The notes below the pieces were generated by a model, which worked only from the letters and a program-made list of their open reading frames with translations, did no database searches and was not told the DNA's origin. From the NCBI GenBank assembly GCA_013215095.1, contig JABSPM010000009.1:22640-86639 (forward strand): 64,000 nt of DNA, written 5' to 3'. Position numbers and translations under genes: made by a program. This document shows, piece after piece, positions 10,090 through 19,137 of this stretch. Source of the stretch: Flavobacteriaceae bacterium. Its GTDB lineage: Bacteria > Bacteroidota > Bacteroidia > Flavobacteriales > Flavobacteriaceae. Each line of letters opens with the position of its first letter. Positions within the stretch are counted from its first letter, which is position 1.

Positions 10090-10439
10090 TGAAATCACTT
10101 CCTAATTTTGATGAATTGATTGCAGAAGCTAATACTTGTGGTTTGTATGAAAATTTGATTCATCAATTAAATAAAGATTTATTGTACGCTAATGTAGATC
10201 TTGAATTTGATAGTGAAATACTGCCGCAAAGTCTTAAATACATGTTGCAAGATACGGTATATCAACTCATAAATACTTGTTTTGCAGAGTACCTTAGCCT
10301 ACTATACATTATTGATGTACCTGAGCATAAGGTAAAACAGCTAGATGGTAGTAATGCTTTTAAATTATCGGAGCAAGTAACTTTTCTTATCCTGCTGCGA
10401 GAATGGCAAAAAGTATGGTATAAAAGCCAATATAGCTAA
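10089..10439 (+). CDS. Conserved hypothetical protein coupled to the prenyl synthase
   Basis: A 116-residue acidic, probably soluble protein whose ATG overlaps the stop of the prenyl synthase (TAATG). No signal peptide, membrane helix or known motif is visible; it looks mostly helical. It resembles small Flavobacteriaceae proteins found after this synthase, but no function can be given. The overlap suggests a linked role or at least joint expression. Confidence 0.7.
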   Translation: MKSLPNFDELIAEANTCGLYENLIHQLNKDLLYANVDLEFDSEILPQSLKYMLQDTVYQLINTCFAEYLSLLYIIDVPEHKVKQLDGSNAFKLSEQVTFLILLREWQKVWYKSQYS

Positions 10440-10599
10440 GCAGATGCCATACTTTGGTTGTGCTAAACCGTTTATTTAATCCGATTTATGCGTTCTTATG
10501 GCATGCTTTTATTGGTTGAATTTGTACGTGTTTTTCTGTAGTCTCTATGGTTTTATTTAGAATGAAAATAAATGTTTAATTATAAGAGTTTTGTATAAA

Positions 10600-10627
10600 A
10601 AATCGCCATCAAAAATGATGGCGATTT
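10600..10627. terminator. Hairpin terminator downstream of the prenyl synthase operon
   Basis: An 11-bp perfect stem (10600-10610 with 10617-10627) around a 6-nt A-rich loop, preceded by an A-run and ending in TTT. The U-tract on the plus strand is short, so strength is uncertain. Confidence 0.65.
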
Positions 10628-11182
10628 CGTGTTAGGATTATTTTGTTTAAGCTGAGTCATATCTCCACAAATTCCTCAACAGTATAATTGGTAAATAAAT
10701 CCTCACATACAAATTCTGATAAGAATTTGCTAATTAGTAAATTAGACTTATGTAATGTAGTCTTTTTGTGTTTTTAGTTAACAGCACTTCTTATTAAGGG
10801 TAAGAAAACGCGATTCGAAAGTATAAAAAATGAAAGAATTAGCCTAAATTAGAGTGAATAATTTTTTAAAAATGGCTAGTGTGTCGCTTAATAAGGTTGA
10901 AATGCAAATTTTAGGGAATTAGGTCTATAAATATAAAAATATAATCTTTTGAGTAGAGGAATTATCACAAAACTATATCTCGATAATGTGTCTATTTTGG
11001 AAGTGTTTTTTTGGTTTGTGTTGCCGTGGTTCTTAAGTGTATAATGATGTTGTAGGTTGTTCTAATATATAATTTTTCAGTAAGTTTATTCGCATAAAAA
11101 CATAGGTCTAATGAATGCCTTTATTTTTAAGGGTTGATATACTTTTGTAATGCTAGTAATGCAGAAAAATAAAGCATAAAAA
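10628..11182. other. Gene-free stretch before the iron-transport genes
   Basis: No convincing gene. The minus strand at about 10650-10773 holds a 38-codon open stretch reading ...FLSEFVCEDLFTNYTVEEFVEI before a stop, which looks protein-like and may be the tail of a lost gene, but upstream codons contain stops. The rest is A+T-rich with no recognised motif. Confidence 0.4.
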
Positions 11183-11215
11183 TTATTTAGATTACCTCTA
11201 AATAAAATATATTTG
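11183..11215 (+). promoter_or_regulatory. Putative iron-responsive (DtxR-type) operator overlapping the iron transporter promoter
   Basis: A 23-bp dyad with 9-bp perfect arms (TTATTTAGA 11183-11191, TCTAAATAA 11197-11205) around TTACC. A -7 element TATATTTG follows at 11208-11215, and a weak -33-like TTTA lies inside the left arm. The ATG of the iron-binding protein is 31 nt after the -7 box. The dyad resembles the TTAGG/CCTAA type of DtxR/IdeR box seen before iron genes. The resemblance and the regulator are inference; no dtxR gene is in the window. Confidence 0.65.
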
Positions 11216-11246
11216 TAGGGTTAAAATTTAAAATTTTTCAGAAACC

Positions 11247-12299
11247 ATGTTTAAGAAGTACATATTACTAGCCTTGGTAGTGTTAACCTTTTCTTGTAAA
11301 AATGATAAGAAAACGGATGACGTAACTCAAGAAGAGGAGATTAAAGAACAAGTGGTAAATCTATATACCCATAGACATTACGACACGGATAAAATGATTT
11401 TTGCCAATTTCGAAAAAGAAACTGGTATAAAAGTAAATGTTGTAAAAGCTAATGCAGATGAGCTTATTCAAAAAATGGAAAGCGAAGGTGAGCAATCGCC
11501 CGCAGACGTTTTAATTACTGTAGATGCTGGTCGTTTGGTTAGAGCGAAGGCAAAAGGGATTTTACAAGGAGTAAATTCTACAACTTTAACCACAACTATT
11601 CCAGAGTATTTAAGAGATGCAGATGGCTATTGGTTTGGTTTAACAAAACGTGCAAGAGTAATTGTGTACGACAAAGATAAAGTAAAACCTGAGGATTTAA
11701 CTACTTATGAAGCTTTAACTGATGCAAAGTGGAATAAAAAAGTGTTAATTCGTTCTTCTGGAAACATCTATAACCAATCTTTAATGGCTTCGATTATTGC
11801 TAATGACGGTAAAGAGAAAGCTAAAGAATGGGCAGAAGGAATGGTAAACAATTTTGCGCGTACGCCTAAAGGAAATGATCGTGATCAAGTTAAAGCTATT
11901 CTTGCTGGAGAAGGTGAGTTGGCTGTGATTAATACATACTATTTAGGAAAATTATTAAACTCTAAAGACGCTTTAGAAGTTGATGCAGGAAAAGCAGTTG
12001 ACGTGTTTTTCCCTAATCAAGGTGATAGAGGAACGCATATTAATATTAGTGGAATTGGTGTCGCTAAGTATGCGCCAAATAAAGCGAATGCCGTGAAGTT
12101 TATTGAGTATTTGGTAAGTAAAGAGGTTCAAGAGGTTTTTGCAAAAGCGAACTATGAGTATCCTGTAAACGAAACAGCTCAAGCTTCTGAATTATTAAAA
12201 TCTTGGGGAGACTTTAAAGAAGATAGATTACCGCTTTCAAAGCTAGGCGAACTTAATAAAGAAGCTGTTGTGCTTTTTGATGAAGTTAAGTGGCAGTAA
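11247..12299 (+). CDS. Ferric iron ABC transporter, substrate-binding lipoprotein (FbpA/FutA-like)
   Basis: Periplasm-facing binding protein for Fe3+. Seen: a lipoprotein signal with Cys at residue 17 (LVVLTFSCKNDKK), then the family opening NLYTHRHYDTDKMIFANFEK, the segment ADVLITVDAGRL, and a paired-Tyr region near residues 230-231 (NTYYLGKL) of the kind that holds iron in this family. At 350 residues the length fits. A permease and an ATPase follow in the same direction. Anchoring by lipid rather than free periplasmic location is usual in this phylum. A dyad with the look of an iron box precedes it. Confidence 0.9.
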   Translation: MFKKYILLALVVLTFSCKNDKKTDDVTQEEEIKEQVVNLYTHRHYDTDKMIFANFEKETGIKVNVVKANADELIQKMESEGEQSPADVLITVDAGRLVRAKAKGILQGVNSTTLTTTIPEYLRDADGYWFGLTKRARVIVYDKDKVKPEDLTTYEALTDAKWNKKVLIRSSGNIYNQSLMASIIANDGKEKAKEWAEGMVNNFARTPKGNDRDQVKAILAGEGELAVINTYYLGKLLNSKDALEVDAGKAVDVFFPNQGDRGTHINISGIGVAKYAPNKANAVKFIEYLVSKEVQEVFAKANYEYPVNETAQASELLKSWGDFKEDRLPLSKLGELNKEAVVLFDEVKWQ

Positions 12300-12468
12300 G
12301 TATACTTATGAGTTCTTAAAGTAGCGCATTGGCATTTTTATAAACCTACACAGAAGCACTTAAAAAAATAACATTTTAAGATTATGCCTTGTGACACTTT
12401 GGGCATCACAAAATTACCTTTTTGAGAATGGATGAAAAGCAAAGTGTAATTTATTATCTTTACATTGT

Positions 12469-14109
12469 ATGTTAAAGCATTTAAAAAGAGATAGCAACCA
12501 ATGGTCACTGTACACGGTGACCATTAGTTTATTTATAGCGATACCTTTGCTGGCTGTTGTTATCTATTTGTTTAATGGACCAGGTGATATGTGGTCGCAT
12601 ATAAGCAATCATTTTTTATGGGATTACATTAGCAATTCGATTATTTTATTATTTGGTACAGGGCTACTTAGTGCTCTTTTTGGTGTTTCTGCAGCGTGGA
12701 TTGTGAGTAATTATCAATTCAGGTTTAGAAATTGGATACAATGGTTGCTTTTTTTGCCATTAGCTATTCCGTCATATATTGTTGCTTATGCTTATGTGGG
12801 TTTGTTTGGTAATGGAGGTAGCTTTATTCAGATATTGAACAGCCTTGGGATATCTATTCAAAAGATTGAAATGATGAATCACTTGGGGCTTATTTGGGTG
12901 CTCAGTTGTTCATTGTTTCCATATGTGTATGCCAGTTCTCGTGCTGTATTTTTAAGTTTTCCAAAAAGTATTAAAGAAAGCGCCCAACTCCTAGGTGCAT
13001 CCCATCGCCGTTATTTCTTTTCGGTGGCTTTGCCATTAGCTTCTCCTGCTATTATTGGCGGGCTATTTTTGGTCTTTATGGAAGTGCTTAATGATTTTGG
13101 CGCGGCAAAATACTATGGTATCAATACCTTTACTACGGGGATTTTTAGAACCTGGACGGCTTTAGAAGATTTACAATCGGCTATTTATTTATCTGCTTTA
13201 TTGGTGTTAATGGTCTTCGGGATTAATGCCTTTATAACATGGAGACGTCGCAAAAAATCCTACGAATTAAAAATTAACCAATCGCAACGAAACAATTTTA
13301 ATAAAAAAACACTGAAAGGAAAAAAAAGGTGGTTATATGGTTTTATACTTAGTATTCCAGTACTTTTTGGATTTGTATTGCCAGTAGTGCAGTTGGTGTA
13401 TTGGGCTGTTTTAACCTTTGCTGAAATGTTTAATGCCGAATTGTTTTGGATTGCCTTACAAAGTGTCGGTGTTGCCTTGAGTGCTGCGTTTTTTATAGTC
13501 ATTACAAGTATTGTTTTAATCTATTTTACCAAATGGAATCATTTAAAAGGATTAAGATTCTTTAAAAAAATGGTGACTATTGGTTATGTCTTGCCAGGTG
13601 CCATAATTGGTATTGGAATTATACGAAGTAGTCAGTCTGTTATCGATTTTTTTAGTGATGGTTTTGGTTTAAAAATAGGCTTTTTATTCTATGGGAGTAG
13701 TTTCATTTTGGTATATGCTTATATTTTTAGGTTTTTGGCAGTAGCGTTCAACCCTATTGAAGCCAACGCTTTAAAAATTGGAAAAAATCTAGGAGAAGCA
13801 TCTCAGATTTTAGGTGTCAATAAATTTAAAACCTTATTAAAGGTTGAGTTGCCTTTGTTGCGAAATGTCATTATTAGTGCTTTTGTGTTGGTGTTTATTG
13901 ATGTCTTGAAAGAATTACCGTTGACTCTAATATTAAAACCGTACAACCTCAATACGCTTGCAGTTTCGGCTTATGCTTACGCTGATGATGAGCGCGTTGC
14001 AGAAGCTGCATTGCCGGCCTTGGTACTCATTTTTATAATAGCACTATTAATGGTATTTTTAAATTATGCTGAAAAGACGTTTTTAAAAGCTACGGCAAAA
14101 ACAAAATAA
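12469..14109 (+). CDS. Ferric iron ABC transporter permease, fused double-domain (FbpB-like)
   Basis: Inner-membrane permease of 546 residues with about 12 helices, made of two transport domains in one chain, as in FbpB/SfuB. Each half carries the loop that docks the ATPase: ESAQLLGASHRRYFFSVALP near residues 168-187 and EASQILGVNKFKTLLKVELP near residues 443-462. It lies 169 nt after the binding-protein gene and 7 nt before the ATPase gene. The 169-nt gap contains a possible weak promoter (TATCTTTA close to the ATG), so permease and ATPase may also be made separately. Confidence 0.9.
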   Translation: MLKHLKRDSNQWSLYTVTISLFIAIPLLAVVIYLFNGPGDMWSHISNHFLWDYISNSIILLFGTGLLSALFGVSAAWIVSNYQFRFRNWIQWLLFLPLAIPSYIVAYAYVGLFGNGGSFIQILNSLGISIQKIEMMNHLGLIWVLSCSLFPYVYASSRAVFLSFPKSIKESAQLLGASHRRYFFSVALPLASPAIIGGLFLVFMEVLNDFGAAKYYGINTFTTGIFRTWTALEDLQSAIYLSALLVLMVFGINAFITWRRRKKSYELKINQSQRNNFNKKTLKGKKRWLYGFILSIPVLFGFVLPVVQLVYWAVLTFAEMFNAELFWIALQSVGVALSAAFFIVITSIVLIYFTKWNHLKGLRFFKKMVTIGYVLPGAIIGIGIIRSSQSVIDFFSDGFGLKIGFLFYGSSFILVYAYIFRFLAVAFNPIEANALKIGKNLGEASQILGVNKFKTLLKVELPLLRNVIISAFVLVFIDVLKELPLTLILKPYNLNTLAVSAYAYADDERVAEAALPALVLIFIIALLMVFLNYAEKTFLKATAKTK

Positions 14110-14116
14110 CAACGCT

Positions 14117-14869
14117 ATGTCACACATTTTAGATATTAAAAACCTATCTAAATCCTACGACGGAAAAAACTATGCATTATCGGAGTGTACATTTGCTCTA
14201 GATACAGGGAAAATTTGTGCTGTTGTAGGCGAAAGCGGTAGTGGAAAATCTACCCTCATTCGTTTAATTGCCGGTTTGGAACGTCCAAACGGTGGATCTA
14301 TCACTATAAAAGGCGCCGTGATGAGTGATGATAATAAGATTACTGCACCGCAAAATCGCCATGTTGGGTTGGTTTTTCAGGATTATGCCTTGTTTCCACA
14401 TTTGCCCGTTGCTCAAAATATAGGTTTTGGTATCAAAGCCCATAAAGATGAGACGCTTCAACAAATGTTAAAGCTCATTAAAATGGACACCTATGCAAGT
14501 GCTTATCCCTCTGAGTTAAGTGGGGGGCAAGAACAACGTGTGGCATTGGCTAGAGCTTTAGCTTTAAATCCGGAGTTGCTCTTGTTAGACGAGCCTTTTA
14601 GTAACTTGGATGCGGCATTAAAATCAGATTTACGACAAGAGATTAAACAAATAGTCAATCAAGTAGGAACCTCAATGATTTTTATCACACATGACCTTTA
14701 TGACGCTATTGATATTGCCGATGAAATTCTATTCTTAAAAAAAGGAAAAATACAATTGCATTGCCCTTTAAGTGCGCTCTCAAAATCTACAGAAAATCAA
14801 GCTGTAAAATCCCTTATTGATGAGCTTAAGCACAATGCTGAGCATTTGTTGCAATTGCTTAAACATTAA
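14117..14869 (+). CDS. Ferric iron ABC transporter ATP-binding subunit (FbpC-like)
   Basis: ATPase powering the iron permease. Seen: Walker A GESGSGKST (about residues 37-45), Q-loop VFQDYALFPH, ABC signature LSGGQEQRVALARAL, Walker B LLLLDEPF and switch His in FITHD. At 250 residues it lacks the long C-terminal regulatory domain of the 350-residue FbpC/PotA proteins. The LSGGQEQRV signature, with E where most have Q, is common in iron and thiamine importers. It follows the permease by 7 nt. Confidence 0.9.
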   Translation: MSHILDIKNLSKSYDGKNYALSECTFALDTGKICAVVGESGSGKSTLIRLIAGLERPNGGSITIKGAVMSDDNKITAPQNRHVGLVFQDYALFPHLPVAQNIGFGIKAHKDETLQQMLKLIKMDTYASAYPSELSGGQEQRVALARALALNPELLLLDEPFSNLDAALKSDLRQEIKQIVNQVGTSMIFITHDLYDAIDIADEILFLKKGKIQLHCPLSALSKSTENQAVKSLIDELKHNAEHLLQLLKH

Positions 14870-14872
14870 ATA

Positions 14873-15550
14873 ATGACCAAACCTCTTAGTGCATCAGATT
14901 TAAAAGCCTTAGAAGCACAGTTGTATTGCCCTAGTGGTGTATTGGGTGTTGATATTGGTAAGCGTTTACATCAAAATAATATCGGTATGACTATGGGTTC
15001 TGTTGATGCGATGCAGCTTTCCAAAGGGGATTGTGTTTTAGAAATTGGTCATGGGAATTGCGGCCATTTATATGCGCTTTTATCTAAAGCTGAACATCTT
15101 AACTATCAAGGTTTAGAAATTTCGGAACTCATGAAAACCGAAGCAGAAAGGATAAATCAGGAGTTATGTGCGAATTACCCCGTGAAGTTTCAACTTTATG
15201 ATGGCTTAACCTTGCCGTATAATGGAGCTATATTTCACAAAATAGTTTCGGTTAATACCATTTATTTTTGGCAAGAGCCTTTGGGGTTTCTTAATCAGAT
15301 GTATGATATATTGCAGCCCAATGGGATCTGCGTTATCGCATTTGCTCTAAAGGATTTTATGGAAACGCTTCCGTTTGTTGGCAATTATTTTCGGTTGTAC
15401 GCTACTGCAGATTTCAAAGTTTTAGTAGGGCAATCTAAATTTGATAGTGTATCGATTACTACGCATGAAGAAGCTGTAATGAACAAAGCCAATGAACCTG
15501 TAAAACGCACTTATGCTATTGCAGTACTAAAAAAATCCATGTCACAATAG
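14873..15550 (+). CDS. Class I SAM-dependent methyltransferase
   Basis: Small soluble methyltransferase, 225 residues, starting 3 nt after the ATPase stop. Seen: the SAM-binding motif I CVLEIGHGNCGHL (about residues 55-67), an acidic residue closing strand 2 (YQGLEISEL), and motif IV-like SVNTIYFWQEP. The substrate is unknown. Its place at the end of the iron operon may reflect iron-related chemistry or only shared transcription. Confidence 0.8.
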   Translation: MTKPLSASDLKALEAQLYCPSGVLGVDIGKRLHQNNIGMTMGSVDAMQLSKGDCVLEIGHGNCGHLYALLSKAEHLNYQGLEISELMKTEAERINQELCANYPVKFQLYDGLTLPYNGAIFHKIVSVNTIYFWQEPLGFLNQMYDILQPNGICVIAFALKDFMETLPFVGNYFRLYATADFKVLVGQSKFDSVSITTHEEAVMNKANEPVKRTYAIAVLKKSMSQ

Positions 15551-15723
15551 ACGTATTCAATTGTTAAATAAAAGACTGAATTACGTTTCTATTTTTGGAT
15601 GTTTTAAGGCTATGGTCTGCTGCAATGTTACTGTCAGCTGTGGTTTTATAGTAGAGAAATATTTTGTCTTTAAATGTGAGAATGCGTGGTGCTAAAATGC
15701 CATTTAAAAATCTCTAACACCTA

Positions 15724-15881
15724 TTCTTCTGTTAAATTACACATTATAAAAATGATAATTTTTTAGGTTAGATAAAAAAGAAAAATCAGTCATAGCATTA
15801 GTTGAGAGTTGTTTTTATTTTGAAAGATAAGACAAAAAAGCGCATTTTAACGCAGTAATTTAGGAGTAGAGATGGTATAAC
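15724..15881 (+). repeat. Dispersed intergenic repeat, copy A
   Basis: About 158 bp that aligns along nearly its whole length with the minus strand of 24333-24496, and in its first 39 bp with 40942-40980. Shared blocks include TTCTTCTGTTAAATTAC, TAGATAAAAAAGAAA, CAGTCATAGC and GTAATTTAGGAGTAGA. It lies in the 520-nt gap before rplM, where no gene is seen. No ORF, so it is a non-coding element: a MITE, a REP-like unit or an old insertion-sequence fragment. Confidence 0.75.
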
Positions 15882-16070
15882 ACGCTTGTGTTAAGGTGTC
15901 AAATCCTTAGTGTAAGTGTTTTCAAAATTTGGCGTTATTTTGCCAATTTCGGGTTTTAAGATTTGCAATCAAAATCAAAAGGCGTAAAGCACCAAGGTTG
16001 TGCTAAGTTGCACACGAAATAATTAATAATCAGTCATAATGCCTTGTTTTGAAATAAACTCATGAGACTG

Positions 16071-16101
16071 TTTGTTAATCAAATATATAATTGTAAATTT
16101 G
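16071..16101 (+). promoter_or_regulatory. Promoter of the rplM-rpsI operon
   Basis: TTTG at 16071-16074 and TAAATTTG at 16094-16101 are exactly 19 nt apart, a full match to the Bacteroidota housekeeping promoter. Transcription should begin near 16105, leaving a leader of about 40 nt before the GTG at 16147. Confidence 0.8.
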
Positions 16102-16146
16102 CAAACTCTTTTTGAGAGAGGAATGTTTAATTTAAAATTAATTAGT

Positions 16147-16602
16147 GTGGATACATTAAGCTACAAAACAATATCAGCTAATAAAGCTACTGTAAACAAA
16201 GAGTGGGTTTTAGTTGATGCTGAAGGACAGAACTTAGGGCGTCTTGCATCAAGAGTGGCAATACTTTTGAGAGGTAAGCACAAGCCTAATTTCACACCAC
16301 ACGTTGATTGCGGTGATAACGTAATTATTATCAATGCCGAGAAAATCAACTTAACTGGAAATAAGTGGGAGGAAAAAACATATGTTCGTCACACAGGATA
16401 CCCAGGTGGTCAAAGAACTTTATCTGCTAATGAAATGTTTGCAAAAGATCCTGCAAGATTAGTAGAGAAATCAGTAAAAGGAATGTTGCCTAAAAACAAA
16501 TTAGGTGCAAATTTATTCCGTAATTTAAAAGTTGTGACTGGTACAGAGCATGATCATGACGCTCAAAAGCCAAAAACAATAAACTTAAACGACGTTAACT
16601 AA
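16147..16602 (+). CDS. rplM: 50S ribosomal protein L13
   Basis: Large-subunit ribosomal protein. The start is set at GTG 16147, giving the family N terminus (M)DTLSYKTISANKATV and 151 residues, the usual length; upstream in-frame starts would add 8-25 non-homologous residues and begin before the predicted transcription start. Seen: NLGRLASRVAILLRGKHKP, the conserved GDNVIIINAEKI, HTGYPGG and the C-terminal segment VEKSVKGMLPKNKLG. The stop overlaps the rpsI ATG by one base. Confidence 0.95.
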   Translation: MDTLSYKTISANKATVNKEWVLVDAEGQNLGRLASRVAILLRGKHKPNFTPHVDCGDNVIIINAEKINLTGNKWEEKTYVRHTGYPGGQRTLSANEMFAKDPARLVEKSVKGMLPKNKLGANLFRNLKVVTGTEHDHDAQKPKTINLNDVN

Positions 16603-16988
16603 TGGAAGTGATTCACAAAATTGGTCGTAGAAAAACGGCTGTAGCGCGTGTTTATGTTTCAGAAGGAACTGGAAACATCACGGTGAACAAAAAAGATGTA
16701 AAAACATACTTCCCAACAGCAACATTACAGTACAAAGTAAACCAACCGTTAGCATTAACAGGTAACGAAGGTCACTTTGATATTAAAGTAAATGTTTATG
16801 GTGGAGGTGTTGCAGGGCAGGCAGAAGCTGTACGTTTAGCATTATCTCGTGCAATGTGCGAACTAAACGAAGAAAACAGAAGTGTCTTAAAACCTGAAGG
16901 TTTATTAACAAGAGACCCAAGAATGGTAGAGCGTAAGAAATTCGGTCAGAAGAAAGCGCGTAAGAAATTCCAGTTCTCTAAACGTTAA
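16602..16988 (+). CDS. rpsI: 30S ribosomal protein S9
   Basis: Small-subunit protein of 128 residues. Seen: the N-terminal IGRRKTAVARVYV, the central GGGVAGQAEAVRLALSRA, and the basic tail KFGQKKARKKFQFSKR ending in Lys-Arg, which reaches the P-site tRNA. Translation is coupled to rplM through TAATG. Confidence 0.97.
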   Translation: MEVIHKIGRRKTAVARVYVSEGTGNITVNKKDVKTYFPTATLQYKVNQPLALTGNEGHFDIKVNVYGGGVAGQAEAVRLALSRAMCELNEENRSVLKPEGLLTRDPRMVERKKFGQKKARKKFQFSKR

Positions 16989-17052
16989 TATTAGGGTTGT
17001 TTTACTATCGATATATCAGATATTCAAAACAAATTCGAAGAAAAAAATAATA

Positions 17053-17161
17053 GAACCAAATAGCATTTGGTTCAAAACCAGTTTTTGTTGTCCATGACAA
17101 TGTTGTCAGGATTTAGTTTAGCATCTAAATGATTAAGGCGATTAATGACCACTTAATCATT
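17053..17161 (+). promoter_or_regulatory. Structured leader of rpsB (candidate ribosomal-protein autoregulatory RNA)
   Basis: Between rpsI and rpsB three inverted repeats stand in series: a 9-bp stem with a 3-nt loop (17053-17073), TGACAA/TTGTCA with a 2-nt centre near 17095-17108, and a 10-bp stem with a 14-nt loop (17128-17137 with 17152-17161). The last ends 31 nt before the rpsB ATG. The first could act as an attenuator. Many bacteria control rpsB-tsf through S2 binding its leader, so an S2 site is a reasonable inference, but I do not recognise the exact fold. Confidence 0.45.
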
Positions 17162-17192
17162 GCTAATTCAACAGAACGTAAACTATTACAAA

Positions 17193-17960
17193 ATGGCAAA
17201 AGTAGAAGTAAAAGAATTATTGGATGGTGGTGTTCACTTTGGACACTTAACCAGAAAATGGGATCCAAATATGGCACCGTATATTTATATGGAGCGCAAT
17301 GGTATCCACATTATCAATTTATACAAAACTGCTGCAAAATTAGAAGAGGCAAGTACTGCACTTAGTAAAATTGCAGCATCAGGTAGAAAAATTTTATTCG
17401 TAGCTACCAAAAAACAAGCAAAAGACATCGTTGCTGAAAAAGCAGGAAACGTAAACATGCCTTACATCACAGAAAGATGGCCAGGAGGGATGTTAACTAA
17501 CTTTGTTACTATTAGAAAAGCCGTTAAGAAAATGGCTTCTATTGATAGAATGAAGAAAGACGGAACTTTCAATACACTTTCTAAGAAAGAGCGTCTTCAA
17601 GTAGATCGTTTAAGAGCAAAATTAGAAAAGAACTTAGGTTCTATTTCTGATATGACACGTCTTCCAGGAGCTTTGTTTGTAGTTGATATTAAGCGTGAGC
17701 ATATCGCGATTAAAGAAGCACAAAAATTAAACATTCCAATCTTTGCAATGGTAGATACTAATTCAGACCCTAGACAGGTAGATTATGTAATTCCAGCAAA
17801 TGACGATGCTTCAAAATCTATTGATAAGATTTTAACGCACGTGAGTAACGCAGTAGCCCAAGGTTTGGCTGATAGAAAAGCTGAGCGTGAAGCAAAGGCA
17901 GAGGTAAAATCGGCACCAAAAGCTGAAGCTGCTCCAGCTGCAACTCAAGAAGAAGAATAA
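17193..17960 (+). CDS. rpsB: 30S ribosomal protein S2
   Basis: Small-subunit protein of 255 residues from ATG 17193, chosen because the family begins MAKVEVKELLDGGVHFGH. Seen: RKWDPNMAPYIYMERNGIHI, FVATKKQAKDIV, ITERWPGGMLTNF, and FVVDIKREHIAIKEAQKLNI with its conserved Asp/Lys pair. The C-terminal tail is rich in Ala, Glu and Lys, as is common. Next in order is tsf. Confidence 0.97.
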   Translation: MAKVEVKELLDGGVHFGHLTRKWDPNMAPYIYMERNGIHIINLYKTAAKLEEASTALSKIAASGRKILFVATKKQAKDIVAEKAGNVNMPYITERWPGGMLTNFVTIRKAVKKMASIDRMKKDGTFNTLSKKERLQVDRLRAKLEKNLGSISDMTRLPGALFVVDIKREHIAIKEAQKLNIPIFAMVDTNSDPRQVDYVIPANDDASKSIDKILTHVSNAVAQGLADRKAEREAKAEVKSAPKAEAAPAATQEEE

Positions 17961-17987
17961 ACTTTTTATAATAAATAGATAACATTT

Positions 17988-18031
17988 ATAAGTCGTTTAG
18001 TTCTTTTCTTTGAAAAAATTGAACGGCTTAT
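17988..18031 (+). terminator. Hairpin between rpsB and tsf (terminator or attenuator)
   Basis: A 10-bp stem with one G-U pair (17988-17997 with 18022-18031) followed by CTTTTTT. It could end part of the rpsB transcripts before tsf and so set the S2:EF-Ts ratio, as an intergenic terminator does in some other bacteria. Loop 24 nt. Confidence 0.5.
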
Positions 18032-18058
18032 CTTTTTTAAAACTAAATTTTAGAAATA

Positions 18059-19024
18059 ATGACAAAAATTAGTGCTGCAGACGTAAAAAAACTTAGAGAA
18101 GCTACAGGTGCTGGTATGATGGATTGTAAAAAAGCTTTAGTTGAGGCTGAAGGTGATTTTGATAAAGCTATCGAAGTATTACGTAAAAAAGGACAAAAGG
18201 TTGCTGCAAAAAGAGCTGACAGAGATTCTTCTGAAGGTGTAGCAATCACTAAAGTTAATGAGGAAAATACAGCTGCTGTTGCTATCGTTTTAGCATGTGA
18301 GACCGATTTCGTTGCAAAAAATGATTCTTATAAAAAAATGGCAAATGAATTTGCAGACATCGCACTAAAGCACAAAACAAAAGAAGAGTTTTTAGCTGCT
18401 GATTTTGGTGAGATGACAGTTGCTGAAAAATTAATTGAGCAAACTGGGGTTATCGGTGAAAAAATTGAAATTGCTTCATTTGAGCGCTTAGAAGCACCAT
18501 ACATTGGTTCTTACACTCACGTTGGTAAAATTGCTGCTATTGTTGGCTTAGATACTGTTGTAGAAAATGCAGATACATTAACTAAAGATCTTGCAATGCA
18601 GATAGCTTCTATGGGAGCAACTTCACTGACATATAAAGATTTTGATGCAGAATTCATCGCTAATGAAACTGAAGCTAGAATTGCTGCAATTGAAAAAGAA
18701 AATGAAGAATTAGTACGCTTAGGTAAAACACTTAAAAACGTACCAAAATACATTTCTAGAGCACAATTAACAGAAGACGTTTTAGCCCAAGCTGAAGAAG
18801 ATGCAAAAGCACAGTTAAAAGCTGAAGGCAAACCAGAAAAAATCTGGGACAAAATTTTACCAGGGAAGTTAGAGCGTTTTATCTCAGATAACACAACCTT
18901 AGATCAAGAGCAATGTTTATTGGATCAGAACTTTATTAAAGATGAGAAGAAGAGCGTTGCAGATTATATCAAAACCTATGGTGATGTTGCTGTAACGCAA
19001 TTTGTAAGATTAACTTTAGGCTAA
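18059..19024 (+). CDS. tsf: Translation elongation factor Ts
   Basis: Guanine-nucleotide exchange factor for EF-Tu. Seen: N-terminal UBA-like domain with LREATGAGMMDCKKALVEAE (residues about 11-30), then VLRKKGQKVAAKRADR, the EF-Tu contact motif ETDFVAKN (about 81-88), and two core subdomains. At 321 residues it is the longer form typical of Bacteroidota. A strong terminator follows. Confidence 0.97.
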   Translation: MTKISAADVKKLREATGAGMMDCKKALVEAEGDFDKAIEVLRKKGQKVAAKRADRDSSEGVAITKVNEENTAAVAIVLACETDFVAKNDSYKKMANEFADIALKHKTKEEFLAADFGEMTVAEKLIEQTGVIGEKIEIASFERLEAPYIGSYTHVGKIAAIVGLDTVVENADTLTKDLAMQIASMGATSLTYKDFDAEFIANETEARIAAIEKENEELVRLGKTLKNVPKYISRAQLTEDVLAQAEEDAKAQLKAEGKPEKIWDKILPGKLERFISDNTTLDQEQCLLDQNFIKDEKKSVADYIKTYGDVAVTQFVRLTLG

Positions 19025-19050
19025 TTGCGGCTAAGTTTAAATGATAAAAG

Positions 19051-19079
19051 AAAGCCTCGAATTAATTATTCGGGGCTTT
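19051..19079 (+). terminator. Intrinsic terminator after tsf
   Basis: An 11-bp stem with one G-U pair (19051-19061 with 19069-19079), 7-nt loop, followed by a T-rich tract. It closes the rplM-tsf transcription unit. Confidence 0.85.
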
Positions 19080-19137
19080 TTATATATATCAATTCTATAT
19101 TATCAATATATTTGCAAAACTGCATTTTAAAACTATT

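Noticed and set aside
10444..10504. ATGCCATA/TATGGCAT inverted repeat after the prenyl synthase operon
   Set aside because: Only 8 bp with a loop of about 45 nt and no T-run; likely chance.
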